DNA from: Solibacillus sp045640265
Lineage (GTDB): Bacteria; Bacillota; Bacilli; Bacillales_A; Planococcaceae
DNA length: 6,061 nt
Direction: 5' to 3'
Assembly: GCA_045640265.1 (NCBI GenBank)
Contig: JAZUES010000058.1
Coordinates: 1 to 6,061 of the forward strand
The first letter of the stretch is position 1. Each line of letters begins with the position of its first letter. Below, in pieces: positions 1 through 5,557 of the stretch. The position numbers and the translations under genes are program-made. Under the pieces are notes generated by a model. That model made no database searches. It saw nothing but the letters and a program-made list of their open reading frames with translations, and was not told the origin of the DNA.

Positions 1-32
1 GATTTGAAATGTAGTGTGTATTTTGCTATGTA

Positions 33-578
33 TTATTCGCCTTCTGGAGTGTTGTCCACATCATCGTGATCTTCAACCGCTGCAACTGTTGATGAGAAAT
101 GTGCAATGCGTTTAGCGCCTACGAATTTGTTACCCCAGTAATGCTTGTCATTAATGTCTGTTTTAATTACGCCTTTACTTGTAGAAGCGTGGATAAACTT
201 CCCTGAACCGATGTAAATACCTACGTGTGATACGCGGCTACCCGATGTATTAAAGAATACTAAATCGCCTGCTTGTAATTCGCTTTTCTTAACGGCTGTA
301 CCTTGTCCGTACATTCCTGAAGAAGTACGATCTAATGAAGTAATTCCTAACTCTTTAAACACTTGGCGAACATAACCTGAACAATCAAAACCACTTGCAG
401 AAGTACCACCATATGAGTAACGAACGCCGATATATTTTGAAGTAATTTGACTTAACTTTTCAACTGAGTAATCATTTGATGATGCAGAAGCTCCGTTTTC
501 ATGTACTGGTGCGAAGAAAATGACGAACGCTGCTGCCAAAGTGAGTACTGTGTTACGTATTAATTTAAAGTAGTTCAT
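33..578 (-). CDS. Secreted minimal NlpC/P60 family cell-wall endopeptidase
   Basis: A 181-residue protein, probably a secreted peptidoglycan hydrolase that cuts peptide stems (NlpC/P60 enzymes typically cleave D-gamma-glutamyl-diaminopimelate or similar bonds). Residues 1-32 form a signal peptide: basic start (K5, R8), hydrophobic core about 10-25, likely cleavage after A-S-A at 30-32. The catalytic domain spans about 40-160. It has GFDCSGYV with nucleophile Cys66, SHVGIYIG with His118, and FIHAS with His130, plus the usual AGDLVFF segment at 103-109. No LysM, SH3 or other wall-binding domain is present, so this is close to the minimal size for the family. The last 14 residues are strongly acidic (E169, D170, D172, D173, D175, E179, E181). 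The ATG at 576-578 is supported by GGAGG at 585-589, six bases upstream. The gene is monocistronic as far as visible, and its upstream region suggests WalR and CodY control. Family assignment is firm; the exact bond cleaved and the physiological role are not known. Confidence 0.93.
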   Translation of the reverse strand: MNYFKLIRNTVLTLAAAFVIFFAPVHENGASASSNDYSVEKLSQITSKYIGVRYSYGGTSASGFDCSGYVRQVFKELGITSLDRTSSGMYGQGTAVKKSELQAGDLVFFNTSGSRVSHVGIYIGSGKFIHASTSKGVIKTDINDKHYWGNKFVGAKRIAHFSSTVAAVEDHDDVDNTPEGE

Positions 579-600
579 CGTGTTCCTCCAACATCTTATA

Positions 601-615
601 AATTTTCTGAAAACT
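601..615. promoter_or_regulatory. CodY-box-like operator in the leader of the small NlpC/P60 gene
   Basis: The plus strand reads AATTTTCTGAAAACT. This differs from the known CodY consensus AATTTTCWGAAAATT at one of 15 positions (C for T at position 14). It lies 22 bases upstream of the ATG at 578, at about the expected transcription start or just downstream of the -10 element at 624-629, where a bound CodY dimer would be expected to block transcription. The match is seen directly; binding is inferred. The motif is AT-rich, so some chance matches are expected in such a genome, but one mismatch in this position is notable. Confidence 0.6.
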
Positions 616-623
616 TGATTGTT

Positions 624-652
624 ATTAGATTAACACGATATTCCACTTTATA
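624..652 (-). promoter_or_regulatory. Candidate sigma-A promoter of the small NlpC/P60 gene, weak -35
   Basis: On the minus strand, TCTAAT (624-629) matches five of six bases of the -10 consensus. It lies 17 bases from TATAAA (647-652), which matches only three of six of the -35 consensus. The poor -35 abuts the WalR-type sites at 655-682 with two bases between, the arrangement expected of an activator-dependent promoter. It was picked by eye and the start site is not proven. Confidence 0.42.
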
Positions 653-654
653 AC

Positions 655-682
655 ATTACAGTTTCGTAACAATAAAGTTACA
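655..682 (-). promoter_or_regulatory. Triple WalR (YycF)-type binding site
   Basis: The plus strand carries ATTACA (655-660), GTAACA (666-671) and GTTACA (677-682), each separated by exactly five bases. Read on the minus strand these are TGTAAC-N5-TGTTAC-N5-TGTAAT. Every hexamer fits the WalR consensus TGTWAH-N5-TGTWAH, giving two overlapping perfect sites with 11-bp (one helical turn) phasing. In Bacillus subtilis WalR activates wall-hydrolase genes such as lytE, cwlO and yocH, and this array lies directly upstream of the promoter of an NlpC/P60 hydrolase. The motif and phasing are seen; WalR binding is inferred. Confidence 0.68.
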
Positions 683-949
683 TTAATACTTTATTGTAAT
701 TTATATACAACACTATAGAAACCCTGTGAATTCAGGTTTTTAACCCTATAAACGCCATATTGAAATGTAATTTAATGTAACATTATTCCTAATTAAAGTT
801 AATTTTGTAACATTTGTAATATTTATAGAGGTAATGTTACGAATAAAGCAGGCCCAATCAAAGGGTTATTCACTCTCAAGGTCCATTAACTGGCCCATCA
901 CCATAAGTTGGGGATGAAATTTGAGACAAAGGGATTCCTGTTTAATTCA
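683..949. other. Gene-free AT-rich stretch with scattered TGTAA motifs
   Basis: No credible coding sequence is visible on either strand. From 690 to 840 the plus strand has further WalR-like half-sites TGTAAT (695-700), TGTAAT (766-771), TGTAAC (776-781), TGTAAC (806-811), TGTAAT (815-820) and TGTTAC (835-840). Their start-to-start distances (10, 9, 20 or 30 bases) do not fit the 11-base consensus spacing. AATGTAACATT at 774-784 is a perfect odd-length palindrome. From about 841 to 949 the composition becomes more balanced, with no motif I recognise. This part may be a degenerate flank of the repeat that follows. Confidence 0.5.
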
Positions 950-1092
950 GTCCGTTCTGCTACGCTACGGGGGACGCTTTCCTGGGGGCGTGGCTCCATC
1001 TAACTTGTTACTTGCCTTTACGGGGCAAGCAACAAGTGGATATTCCGCGCACGCTTAATCCCCTGGGAGTCGCCCCCTGCGCTTCGCGTCAC
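950..1092. repeat. GC-rich dispersed palindromic repeat (Bacillales MITE/REP-like)
   Basis: A sharply bounded GC-rich block sits in AT-rich DNA and has no open reading frame. The left part (tacgctacgggggacgctt, 961-979) and the right part (cgccccctgcgcttcgcg, 1071-1088) are imperfect inverted copies of each other. Between them is a strong hairpin: CTTGTTACTTGCC (1004-1016) pairs with GGCAAGCAACAAG (1024-1036), 12 of 13 positions with one A-C mismatch, and a 7-base loop. The ending ccctgcgcttcgcgtcact resembles dispersed intergenic repeats I know from Lysinibacillus, Solibacillus and other Bacillales genomes. That resemblance is from memory, and the exact ends are approximate. It encodes no transposase, so any mobility would need one acting in trans. 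Confidence 0.6.
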
Positions 1093-1162
1093 TCTATTCA
1101 TATTTCTATTAACTCTTAATAATTAGATTTACACTGCATTAATTCTAATTATTTTTATATTA

Positions 1163-1206
1163 AAAGCCATCCAACAAGTAATCTTCATTACTCATCAAAT
1201 GGCTTT
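1163..1206 (-). terminator. Probable intrinsic terminator of the LysM-NlpC/P60 gene
   Basis: AAAGCCAT (1163-1170) and ATGGCTTT (1199-1206) form the outer stem. GTAAT (1178-1182) and ATTAC (1187-1191) form an inner stem with a 4-base loop. On the minus strand the hairpin starts 7 bases past the stop codon and is followed by TTTTAATATAAAAAT, which is U-rich at first but interrupted. The position is ideal; the tail is weak, so termination efficiency is uncertain. Confidence 0.6.
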
Positions 1207-1213
1207 CTATGAT

Positions 1214-2218
1214 TTATTTAATAGAATTCAATCTTTTAAATGCGACGAAGCGTTCGGACCAGTATTTTGTCGTAACGTTGCCGATTGCGATGCCTGTTGA
1301 ACCAGCGTGGATGAATTCATTGTTTCCTATATAAATACCCATATGTGAAATGTCTGGTATGAATGTATTTTTGAAGAATACTAAATCACCAGGTACAGGG
1401 TCTTTAACTTTTGTTGTATCTTGTTCAAAATACATTAAGCTACTCTTTCTTGTTTGCTCGATGCCGACTGCGTTATATACATAGTTGACGAAGCCACTGC
1501 AGTCAAAACCTTCGATTGTAGTTCCTCCATATTTATATGGAATGCCAATCGATTGCTGTGCGATTTGAAGGAGTTGTCCATATTTTGAAGCTGTTTCATG
1601 ACTAATAGTTGCTGTAATTTCCTTTTCGTTTGCTAGAACTTTAGCAATCTTTTCATCTGCAGTTTCTTTAAATTCAATAACGGCCTCTACTTTATCTGCC
1701 ACTGTAGATTCGACTATTTCTTCCTTTACCGTTGTGCTCGGTTTTGTCGTTTCTTTATTCGTAGTAGATAGGGTTACCGCACTTGATGCCTGCTCAATTG
1801 ATAATTTTTGTCCAACAAAAAGTGCATCCGATTTTAGTTTGTTCCATTGTTTTAAAAGCGCAACAGTTGTACTATATTTATTTGCAACTTTGGTTAAGTT
1901 GTCCCCTTTTACGACAGTATGCTTAATAGATTTACTCTCTTCTACTTTCTTATCTTCAGCTTTCATTTCTTCAACCTTATTTGGGATCATCGTATGATTT
2001 GTTGAAGCGACAAGAAGCTTTTGGTTTATGTAAATCAAGTCGTCCGTAAGTTTATTCAATTGTTTCAACTGCTGTGTTGTCGTGTTGTGAGCTTTCGCAA
2101 TTTTAGTCAATGTATCTCCTTTTTGTACGGTATAGGGTGAGGCTTCGACATTTGCGGTTGTCCAAAGTATTGATGAAATCGTAGCACCTGCAATCACGGT
2201 TTTCCATACATTTTTCAT
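1214..2218 (-). CDS. Secreted cell-wall hydrolase, two LysM domains plus NlpC/P60 (LytE/CwlS-like)
   Basis: A 334-residue autolysin-type DL-endopeptidase with the domain order of Bacillus LytE, LytF and CwlS. Residues 1-26 are a signal peptide with likely cleavage after V-E-A. LysM domains at about 28-71 (YTVQKGDTLTKIA) and 99-142 (HTVVKGDNLTKVA) bind glycan chains and place the enzyme on the wall. Residues 143-210 are a Ser/Thr/Lys/Glu-rich linker. The NlpC/P60 domain fills about 211-334, with GFDCSGFV (Cys240), SHMGIYIG (His292) and FIHAG (His304). The start ATG (2216-2218) has AAGGAG eight bases upstream. LytE has three LysM domains and CwlS four, so with two this is shorter and cannot be given one symbol safely. 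It is divergent from brnQ and separated from the small NlpC/P60 paralogue by a terminator and a repeat. No WalR pair with correct spacing was found upstream, unlike the paralogue. Its expected role is wall turnover or cell separation. Confidence 0.94.
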   Translation of the reverse strand: MKNVWKTVIAGATISSILWTTANVEASPYTVQKGDTLTKIAKAHNTTTQQLKQLNKLTDDLIYINQKLLVASTNHTMIPNKVEEMKAEDKKVEESKSIKHTVVKGDNLTKVANKYSTTVALLKQWNKLKSDALFVGQKLSIEQASSAVTLSTTNKETTKPSTTVKEEIVESTVADKVEAVIEFKETADEKIAKVLANEKEITATISHETASKYGQLLQIAQQSIGIPYKYGGTTIEGFDCSGFVNYVYNAVGIEQTRKSSLMYFEQDTTKVKDPVPGDLVFFKNTFIPDISHMGIYIGNNEFIHAGSTGIAIGNVTTKYWSERFVAFKRLNSIK

Positions 2219-2256
2219 TTTGAAAACTCCTTCCTTCTCTATGAAACTTATACTAT

Positions 2257-2285
2257 ATTATCCATTTTACTTAATAACCTGTCGT
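2257..2285 (-). promoter_or_regulatory. Candidate sigma-A promoter of the LysM-NlpC/P60 gene
   Basis: On the minus strand, ACGACA (2280-2285, four of six against the -35 consensus) is followed after 17 bases by GATAAT (2257-2262, five of six against -10). This places the start of transcription about 30 bases upstream of the ATG, leaving room for the ribosome binding site. The 8-base palindrome GTTTAAAC at 2284-2291 overlaps the -35. The call was made by eye and nearby TATAGT or TATAAG could serve as the -10 instead. Confidence 0.4.
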
Positions 2286-2400
2286 TTAAACAACATGCCT
2301 TTTGGTCGATTCTTTTGTGAAATATGCAGTAATAACAATTTTTAAGTAGTATTTGAAAGAATTCTTGCGAAAGTACTTAAATTCTGACGATTCCCCCTTT

Positions 2401-2429
2401 TTTACAAATTCTGCTGTTTTATGTTTAAT
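2401..2429 (+). promoter_or_regulatory. Sigma-A-type promoter of brnQ
   Basis: TTTACA (2401-2406) and TTTAAT (2424-2429) each match five of six consensus bases and are separated by exactly 17 bases. The predicted start is near 2436, giving a leader of roughly 75-80 bases that contains the CodY-like box at 2466-2480. No T-box or other riboswitch fold is evident, and the leader is too short for a T-box. Confidence 0.55.
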
Positions 2430-2465
2430 ATTTTTATGATAAAATAATTTCTTGTGAATGGTTTA

Positions 2466-2480
2466 AATTTTTAGAAAGTT
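2466..2480. promoter_or_regulatory. CodY-box-like operator in the brnQ leader
   Basis: AATTTTTAGAAAGTT differs from the CodY consensus AATTTTCWGAAAATT at two of 15 positions (7 and 13). It lies about 30 bases past the predicted transcription start and 33 bases before the start codon, where a roadblock or repression mechanism is plausible. CodY is activated by branched-chain amino acids and is known to control branched-chain amino acid transporters in Bacillus, so the context supports the match. Binding is inferred. Confidence 0.58.
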
Positions 2481-2513
2481 TTGTATTTTCAAATATAAGG
2501 GAGTTTATTTAAT

Positions 2514-3836
2514 ATGAAGAGTAATAAAGGTTTTTTCCGTGAGAATATTGCGGTAGGGTTCATGTTATTTGCGCTATTTTTAGGAGCGGGTAACATCATA
2601 TTTCCACCACAGCTAGGTCAAATGGCTGGGGAAAATATTGTATGGTCAATGCTAGGATTTTTAATTACTGGGGTAGGCTTACCTCTTTTAGGGATTATTG
2701 CAGTAGCGAAGAACGGTGGCGATTTAGAAGTTTTAGCTGGACGTATTAATCCATATTTCGGCATTATTTTTACTTCTATCATCTATTTATCAATTGGGCC
2801 TTTCTTTGCGATTCCTCGTACAGGTGCCGTTTCTTATTCAATTGGTGTTGCCCCATTCTTATCAGAAGCAACACAAGAAAGCTGGATTCCATTATTCATC
2901 ACAACGCTTATTTTCTTTAGCTTCACATTCTATCTAGCTTATAATCCGACGAAAATCGTTGACCGTGTAGGTAAAATTTTAACGCCTGCCCTACTCATCG
3001 TCATTTGCTTACTTACGATTAAAGCTATTCTTACGCCAATGGGTGACATTGGTGAAGCACAGGGCACATATATCGACAATGCATTCGGTGAATCGTTTAT
3101 CCAAGGTTACTTAACGATGGATGTACTTGCTTCATTAGTATTTGGGATCGTTATCGTGCAATCATTAGTAGCACGTGGTGTAACAGAAAAGGCAACTCAA
3201 ATTAAAATTACAGTTTTTGCTGGGATCGTTGCAGCATTAGGTTTAGCCTTTGTTTATATTTCTCTAGGCTATATCGGTGTAACAAGTACAACTGCCATTG
3301 GTTTCCATGACGATGGTGGGACAATTATTTCACTTGCAGCACAGCAACTTTTTGGCCAAGCAGGTAACATTATTTTATCTGCGGTAATTATTTTAGCTTG
3401 TTTAACAACTTCGGTTGGATTATTATCTGCGAACGCGACGTTCTTCCATAAAATCTTCCCGAAAATTTCTTATCAAGCGTACTTAGTCATTTTCGCACTC
3501 TTTAGTTTCGGTGTATCAAACTTCGGTTTAGCGGACTTAATTAACATTTCATTACCTGTATTAGTAGCAATCTATCCAATCGCTATCGTCTTAATGGTAT
3601 TCGCTTTATTCGGTAACTTATTCAACCATGCACCAAGCGTTTACGGAGTAGCATTAATCTTCACAGGCGTTGTAGCTTTATATGATGGGATTAAACAAGC
3701 AGGCTATAAAATTGAAGCTTACGACAATTTCCTATCGATCTTCCCACTTTATGATCAAGGAATTGCCTGGGTCGTACCAGCGTTAATCGGTGGTGTGATT
3801 GGCTACATTATGTATCTTGCAAAGCGTAACAAGTAA
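2514..3836 (+). CDS. brnQ: Branched-chain amino acid transport system II carrier protein (LIVCS family)
   Basis: A 440-residue integral membrane symporter that takes up leucine, isoleucine and valine with a cation (Na+ or H+). It is hydrophobic throughout, with about 12 predicted membrane helices and full family length. The N-terminal family signature AL-FLGAGNIIFPP is at 20-32, and the conserved GPFFAIPRTGAVSYS segment is at 95-109. It ends with the short basic tail LAKRNK, which is expected on the cytoplasmic side. The ATG at 2514 follows AAGGGAG (2497-2503) with a 10-base gap. The gene stands alone: its own promoter upstream, a divergent wall-hydrolase gene on the left and a strong terminator on the right. 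A CodY-like box in the leader suggests repression when branched-chain amino acids are plentiful. The family is certain. Bacillus genomes often carry more than one BrnQ/BraB paralogue, so which one this is cannot be decided here. Confidence 0.96.
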   Translation: MKSNKGFFRENIAVGFMLFALFLGAGNIIFPPQLGQMAGENIVWSMLGFLITGVGLPLLGIIAVAKNGGDLEVLAGRINPYFGIIFTSIIYLSIGPFFAIPRTGAVSYSIGVAPFLSEATQESWIPLFITTLIFFSFTFYLAYNPTKIVDRVGKILTPALLIVICLLTIKAILTPMGDIGEAQGTYIDNAFGESFIQGYLTMDVLASLVFGIVIVQSLVARGVTEKATQIKITVFAGIVAALGLAFVYISLGYIGVTSTTAIGFHDDGGTIISLAAQQLFGQAGNIILSAVIILACLTTSVGLLSANATFFHKIFPKISYQAYLVIFALFSFGVSNFGLADLINISLPVLVAIYPIAIVLMVFALFGNLFNHAPSVYGVALIFTGVVALYDGIKQAGYKIEAYDNFLSIFPLYDQGIAWVVPALIGGVIGYIMYLAKRNK

Positions 3837-3853
3837 ACTTTCATAAATTACGT

Positions 3854-3892
3854 AAGGGGCATTGAAATTGATTCATTCAATGCCCCTTTTTT
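3854..3892 (+). terminator. Strong intrinsic terminator of brnQ
   Basis: GGGGCATTGAA (3856-3866) pairs perfectly with TTCAATGCCCC (3876-3886) around a 9-base loop. Two flanking A-T pairs extend the 11-bp stem, and a run of six T follows (3887-3892). It begins 18 bases after the brnQ stop. Confidence 0.93.
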
Positions 3893-3989
3893 ATATGACT
3901 TAATATGAAAAACACTCGAATCGAAAGTTACTCCTGTGGTAATCGCATTAAAATACCCCCACCTTGTCACAAAGGTGCATTCCAAGATA

Positions 3990-4016
3990 TGGACATTTTG
4001 GAGTCAATTTTATAAA
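3990..4016 (+). promoter_or_regulatory. Tentative promoter of the S41 protease gene
   Basis: TGGACA (3990-3995) and TATAAA (4011-4016) each match five of six consensus bases, but the spacer is only 15 bases. The predicted start would leave a very short leader before the AGAGGTG ribosome site at 4026-4032. An alternative -35, TTGTCA at 3964-3969, has no good -10 at 16-18 bases. A promoter must exist here because the upstream terminator isolates the gene, but its exact position is unsure. Confidence 0.3.
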
Positions 4017-4037
4017 CTTATATGAAGAGGTGAACTC

Positions 4038-5411
4038 ATGATAAAAAAACAGCTAGCTACGGTACTTTTTTTCATTTTATGCTTAGCTCTTCCTTTTAGC
4101 GCATTTGCATCGCCATTAGAGGAAGCAAAGCAAATCGTGAAGGAAAGTTATGTTGGTGATGTTGATGGCAATATCGATAACGCAACAACTATTCCTGAGC
4201 TAATGAATATGCTCGATCCGTACTCAACCTATTTTACAGCAGACGAATTTAATAACTTTTTAAATGCAGTCGATTTAACTTCAGTTGGTATTGGGATTGT
4301 TATTGAAAAAGTAGAAAGCGGCATTAAAATTACAGACTTAATCGACGGAGGGAGCGCGAAAAGTGGCGGTTTGAAGCCGGGCGATATTATTACAGCGGTG
4401 GATGGAACAGCTACTCCCGTTTTAACACTCGATCAAGCTTCCTCTCGTATCACAGGGAAAGCCAACACATCGGAGACATTAACTATTTTACGTGAAGACG
4501 GTTCGATTTTGACGAAAACCTTAACGCGTAAAGCCTTTTCATTACCAAATAGTTCTTCTAAATTACTTTACGGAAACGTGGGCTACATTTCGCTAAGCTC
4601 CTTTTCAAATGATGCGACTAGCTTACTTTCAAAAGCTGTTCAACAATTGGAAAAACAAGGTGCGACTTCGTTTATTTTAGACTTACAAAATAACGGTGGA
4701 GGTTATGTAACGGCTTCTGAGCAAATTATCGGGATGTTTCCAAATGCTAAGAATGCTTACAAATTAAAAGAAACTACTGGCACAACAGTCGTTCATGCTT
4801 TAAAACAATCGACTATCTTCCCTGAAAATACGAAGGTGTTAATCAACAAATCAAGTGCAAGTGCCTCTGAAATGACTGCTGCGGCGTTACTAGACCAAAA
4901 AGCGGCAATATTATACGGACAAACTACGTATGGTAAAGGTGCGATGCAAGCATTTTATGAACTAGAAGATGGTAGTTATTTAAAATTAACAGTGGGCCAT
5001 TTCTATGGTCCGAATGGTACGGAAATTAATCATATCGGTGTAAATCCTAATGTAAAAACAACATCAAACCCTTTATATCAAGCACATTTCGATGGCATTG
5101 CAGCTGGACTCACAAACTCAAAAGAGCTAGCTAGTTTAAAAAATGTCGCTTTAACAAAAACCTTTACGATTAATTTTTCAAAACAGCTCGCTGCTAGTAT
5201 CAACCCAAAATCCGTTCAACTAATTGAATTGGGTAATAATGCGATTGAAGCAACAGTGAAGCAAGATGGACAAAAACTACTTGTAACACCTAAAAGCGCC
5301 TTAACAGCTGGCAAAGAATATATGCTTATTATTCAACCCAGCATTAAAAATAACAACGGAAAATCGTTAAAACAAGGCGCGTACCTGCACATAACAACGG
5401 TTTCAAAGTAG
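4038..5411 (+). CDS. Secreted S41 family C-terminal processing protease with PDZ and SbsA-type Ig domain
   Basis: A 457-residue serine protease of the CtpA/CtpB/Prc type, exported by a signal peptide (residues 1-24, K3 and K4 then a hydrophobic core, likely cleavage after A-F-A). The short N-terminal helical part, about 26-75, contains the family motif MLDPYSTYFT (58-67). A PDZ domain that gates the protease covers about 78-160 (GLKPGDIITAVDG at 111-123). The S41 domain follows: LDLQNNGGGYV at 215-224, the nucleophile region SASASEM (273-279), and YGKGAMQ (298-304). By spacing to the known Ser-Lys-Gln arrangement of CtpB and Prc (25 residues from Ser to Lys, then +4 to Gln), the catalytic residues should be Ser275, Lys300 and Gln304. 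Residues about 366-455 resemble an SbsA-like Ig domain (FTINFSKQL, LTAGKEYMLII, NNNGKSL), where Bacillus CtpA-type proteins carry other C-termini. The start ATG has AGAGGTG five bases upstream. It is a single-gene unit with terminators on both sides. The substrate is unknown. Confidence 0.9.
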   Translation: MIKKQLATVLFFILCLALPFSAFASPLEEAKQIVKESYVGDVDGNIDNATTIPELMNMLDPYSTYFTADEFNNFLNAVDLTSVGIGIVIEKVESGIKITDLIDGGSAKSGGLKPGDIITAVDGTATPVLTLDQASSRITGKANTSETLTILREDGSILTKTLTRKAFSLPNSSSKLLYGNVGYISLSSFSNDATSLLSKAVQQLEKQGATSFILDLQNNGGGYVTASEQIIGMFPNAKNAYKLKETTGTTVVHALKQSTIFPENTKVLINKSSASASEMTAAALLDQKAAILYGQTTYGKGAMQAFYELEDGSYLKLTVGHFYGPNGTEINHIGVNPNVKTTSNPLYQAHFDGIAAGLTNSKELASLKNVALTKTFTINFSKQLAASINPKSVQLIELGNNAIEATVKQDGQKLLVTPKSALTAGKEYMLIIQPSIKNNNGKSLKQGAYLHITTVSK

Positions 5412-5416
5412 TAATT

Positions 5417-5464
5417 AAAAAGACTAGGAATAGGTCATTTTGTATGACTTATTTCTAGTCTTTT
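5417..5464. terminator. Long bidirectional terminator between convergent genes
   Basis: The arm at 5418-5438 pairs with 5444-5464 as a 21-bp stem with only two G-T wobbles and a 5-base loop (5439-5443). A-rich and T-rich runs at the base give a U-tract for transcripts from either side. It starts six bases after the protease stop. On the other side it lies 15 bases from the second stop codon (5480-5482) of the TetR reading frame, which suggests that stop was the original gene end. Confidence 0.9.
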
Positions 5465-5479
5465 ATTTTAATATGCACT

Positions 5480-5557
5480 TTATTGATGAACTACATTACG
5501 TTCTTCTGCAAAATAAATCGTACTAATCTCTTTTGCTAATTTTTGTGAGTCTGTTTT
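5480..5557 (-). pseudogene. Detached C-terminal end of the TetR regulator, after an in-frame stop
   Basis: Directly after the TAA at 5558-5560, the same minus-strand frame stays open for 25 codons (5557 down to 5483) and ends in TAA at 5480-5482. The encoded peptide starts KTDSQKLAKEISTIYF and ends ERNVVHQ. It looks like the last helix of a TetR-family protein, where an amphipathic segment with the pattern LA-EI--IYFAG/E commonly closes the fold and joins the dimer interface. With this part the protein would be about 193 codons within the window, close to normal family size. No start codon or ribosome site serves it, so it is best read as coding sequence cut off by a nonsense mutation. A sequencing error is the alternative. 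Confidence 0.7.

Noticed and set aside
950..1092. Structured GC-rich block as a riboswitch or known regulatory RNA
   Set aside because: It is far from any downstream start codon and lies beyond the terminator of the LysM gene. Its symmetry fits a dispersed palindromic repeat better than a known riboswitch fold.
1734..1997. Plus-strand open frame of 87 codons inside the LysM-NlpC/P60 gene
   Set aside because: It lies wholly antisense to a well-supported gene, has no recognisable domain or ribosome site, and covers the low-complexity linker and second LysM region.
2219..2513. WalR site upstream of the LysM-NlpC/P60 gene
   Set aside because: Isolated ATAACA (2332-2337) and TTTACA (2401-2406) hexamers occur, but none has a partner at the required five-base gap on the correct strand.
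3955..3960. ACCCCC resembling a sigma-I -35 element upstream of the S41 protease
   Set aside because: No matching sigma-I -10 (CGWA type) is seen at a suitable distance, so six bases alone are not evidence.
4001..4015. Third CodY box before the S41 protease gene (the AATTTTATAAACTT stretch)
   Set aside because: At least three mismatches to the 15-base consensus, which is expected by chance in AT-rich DNA.
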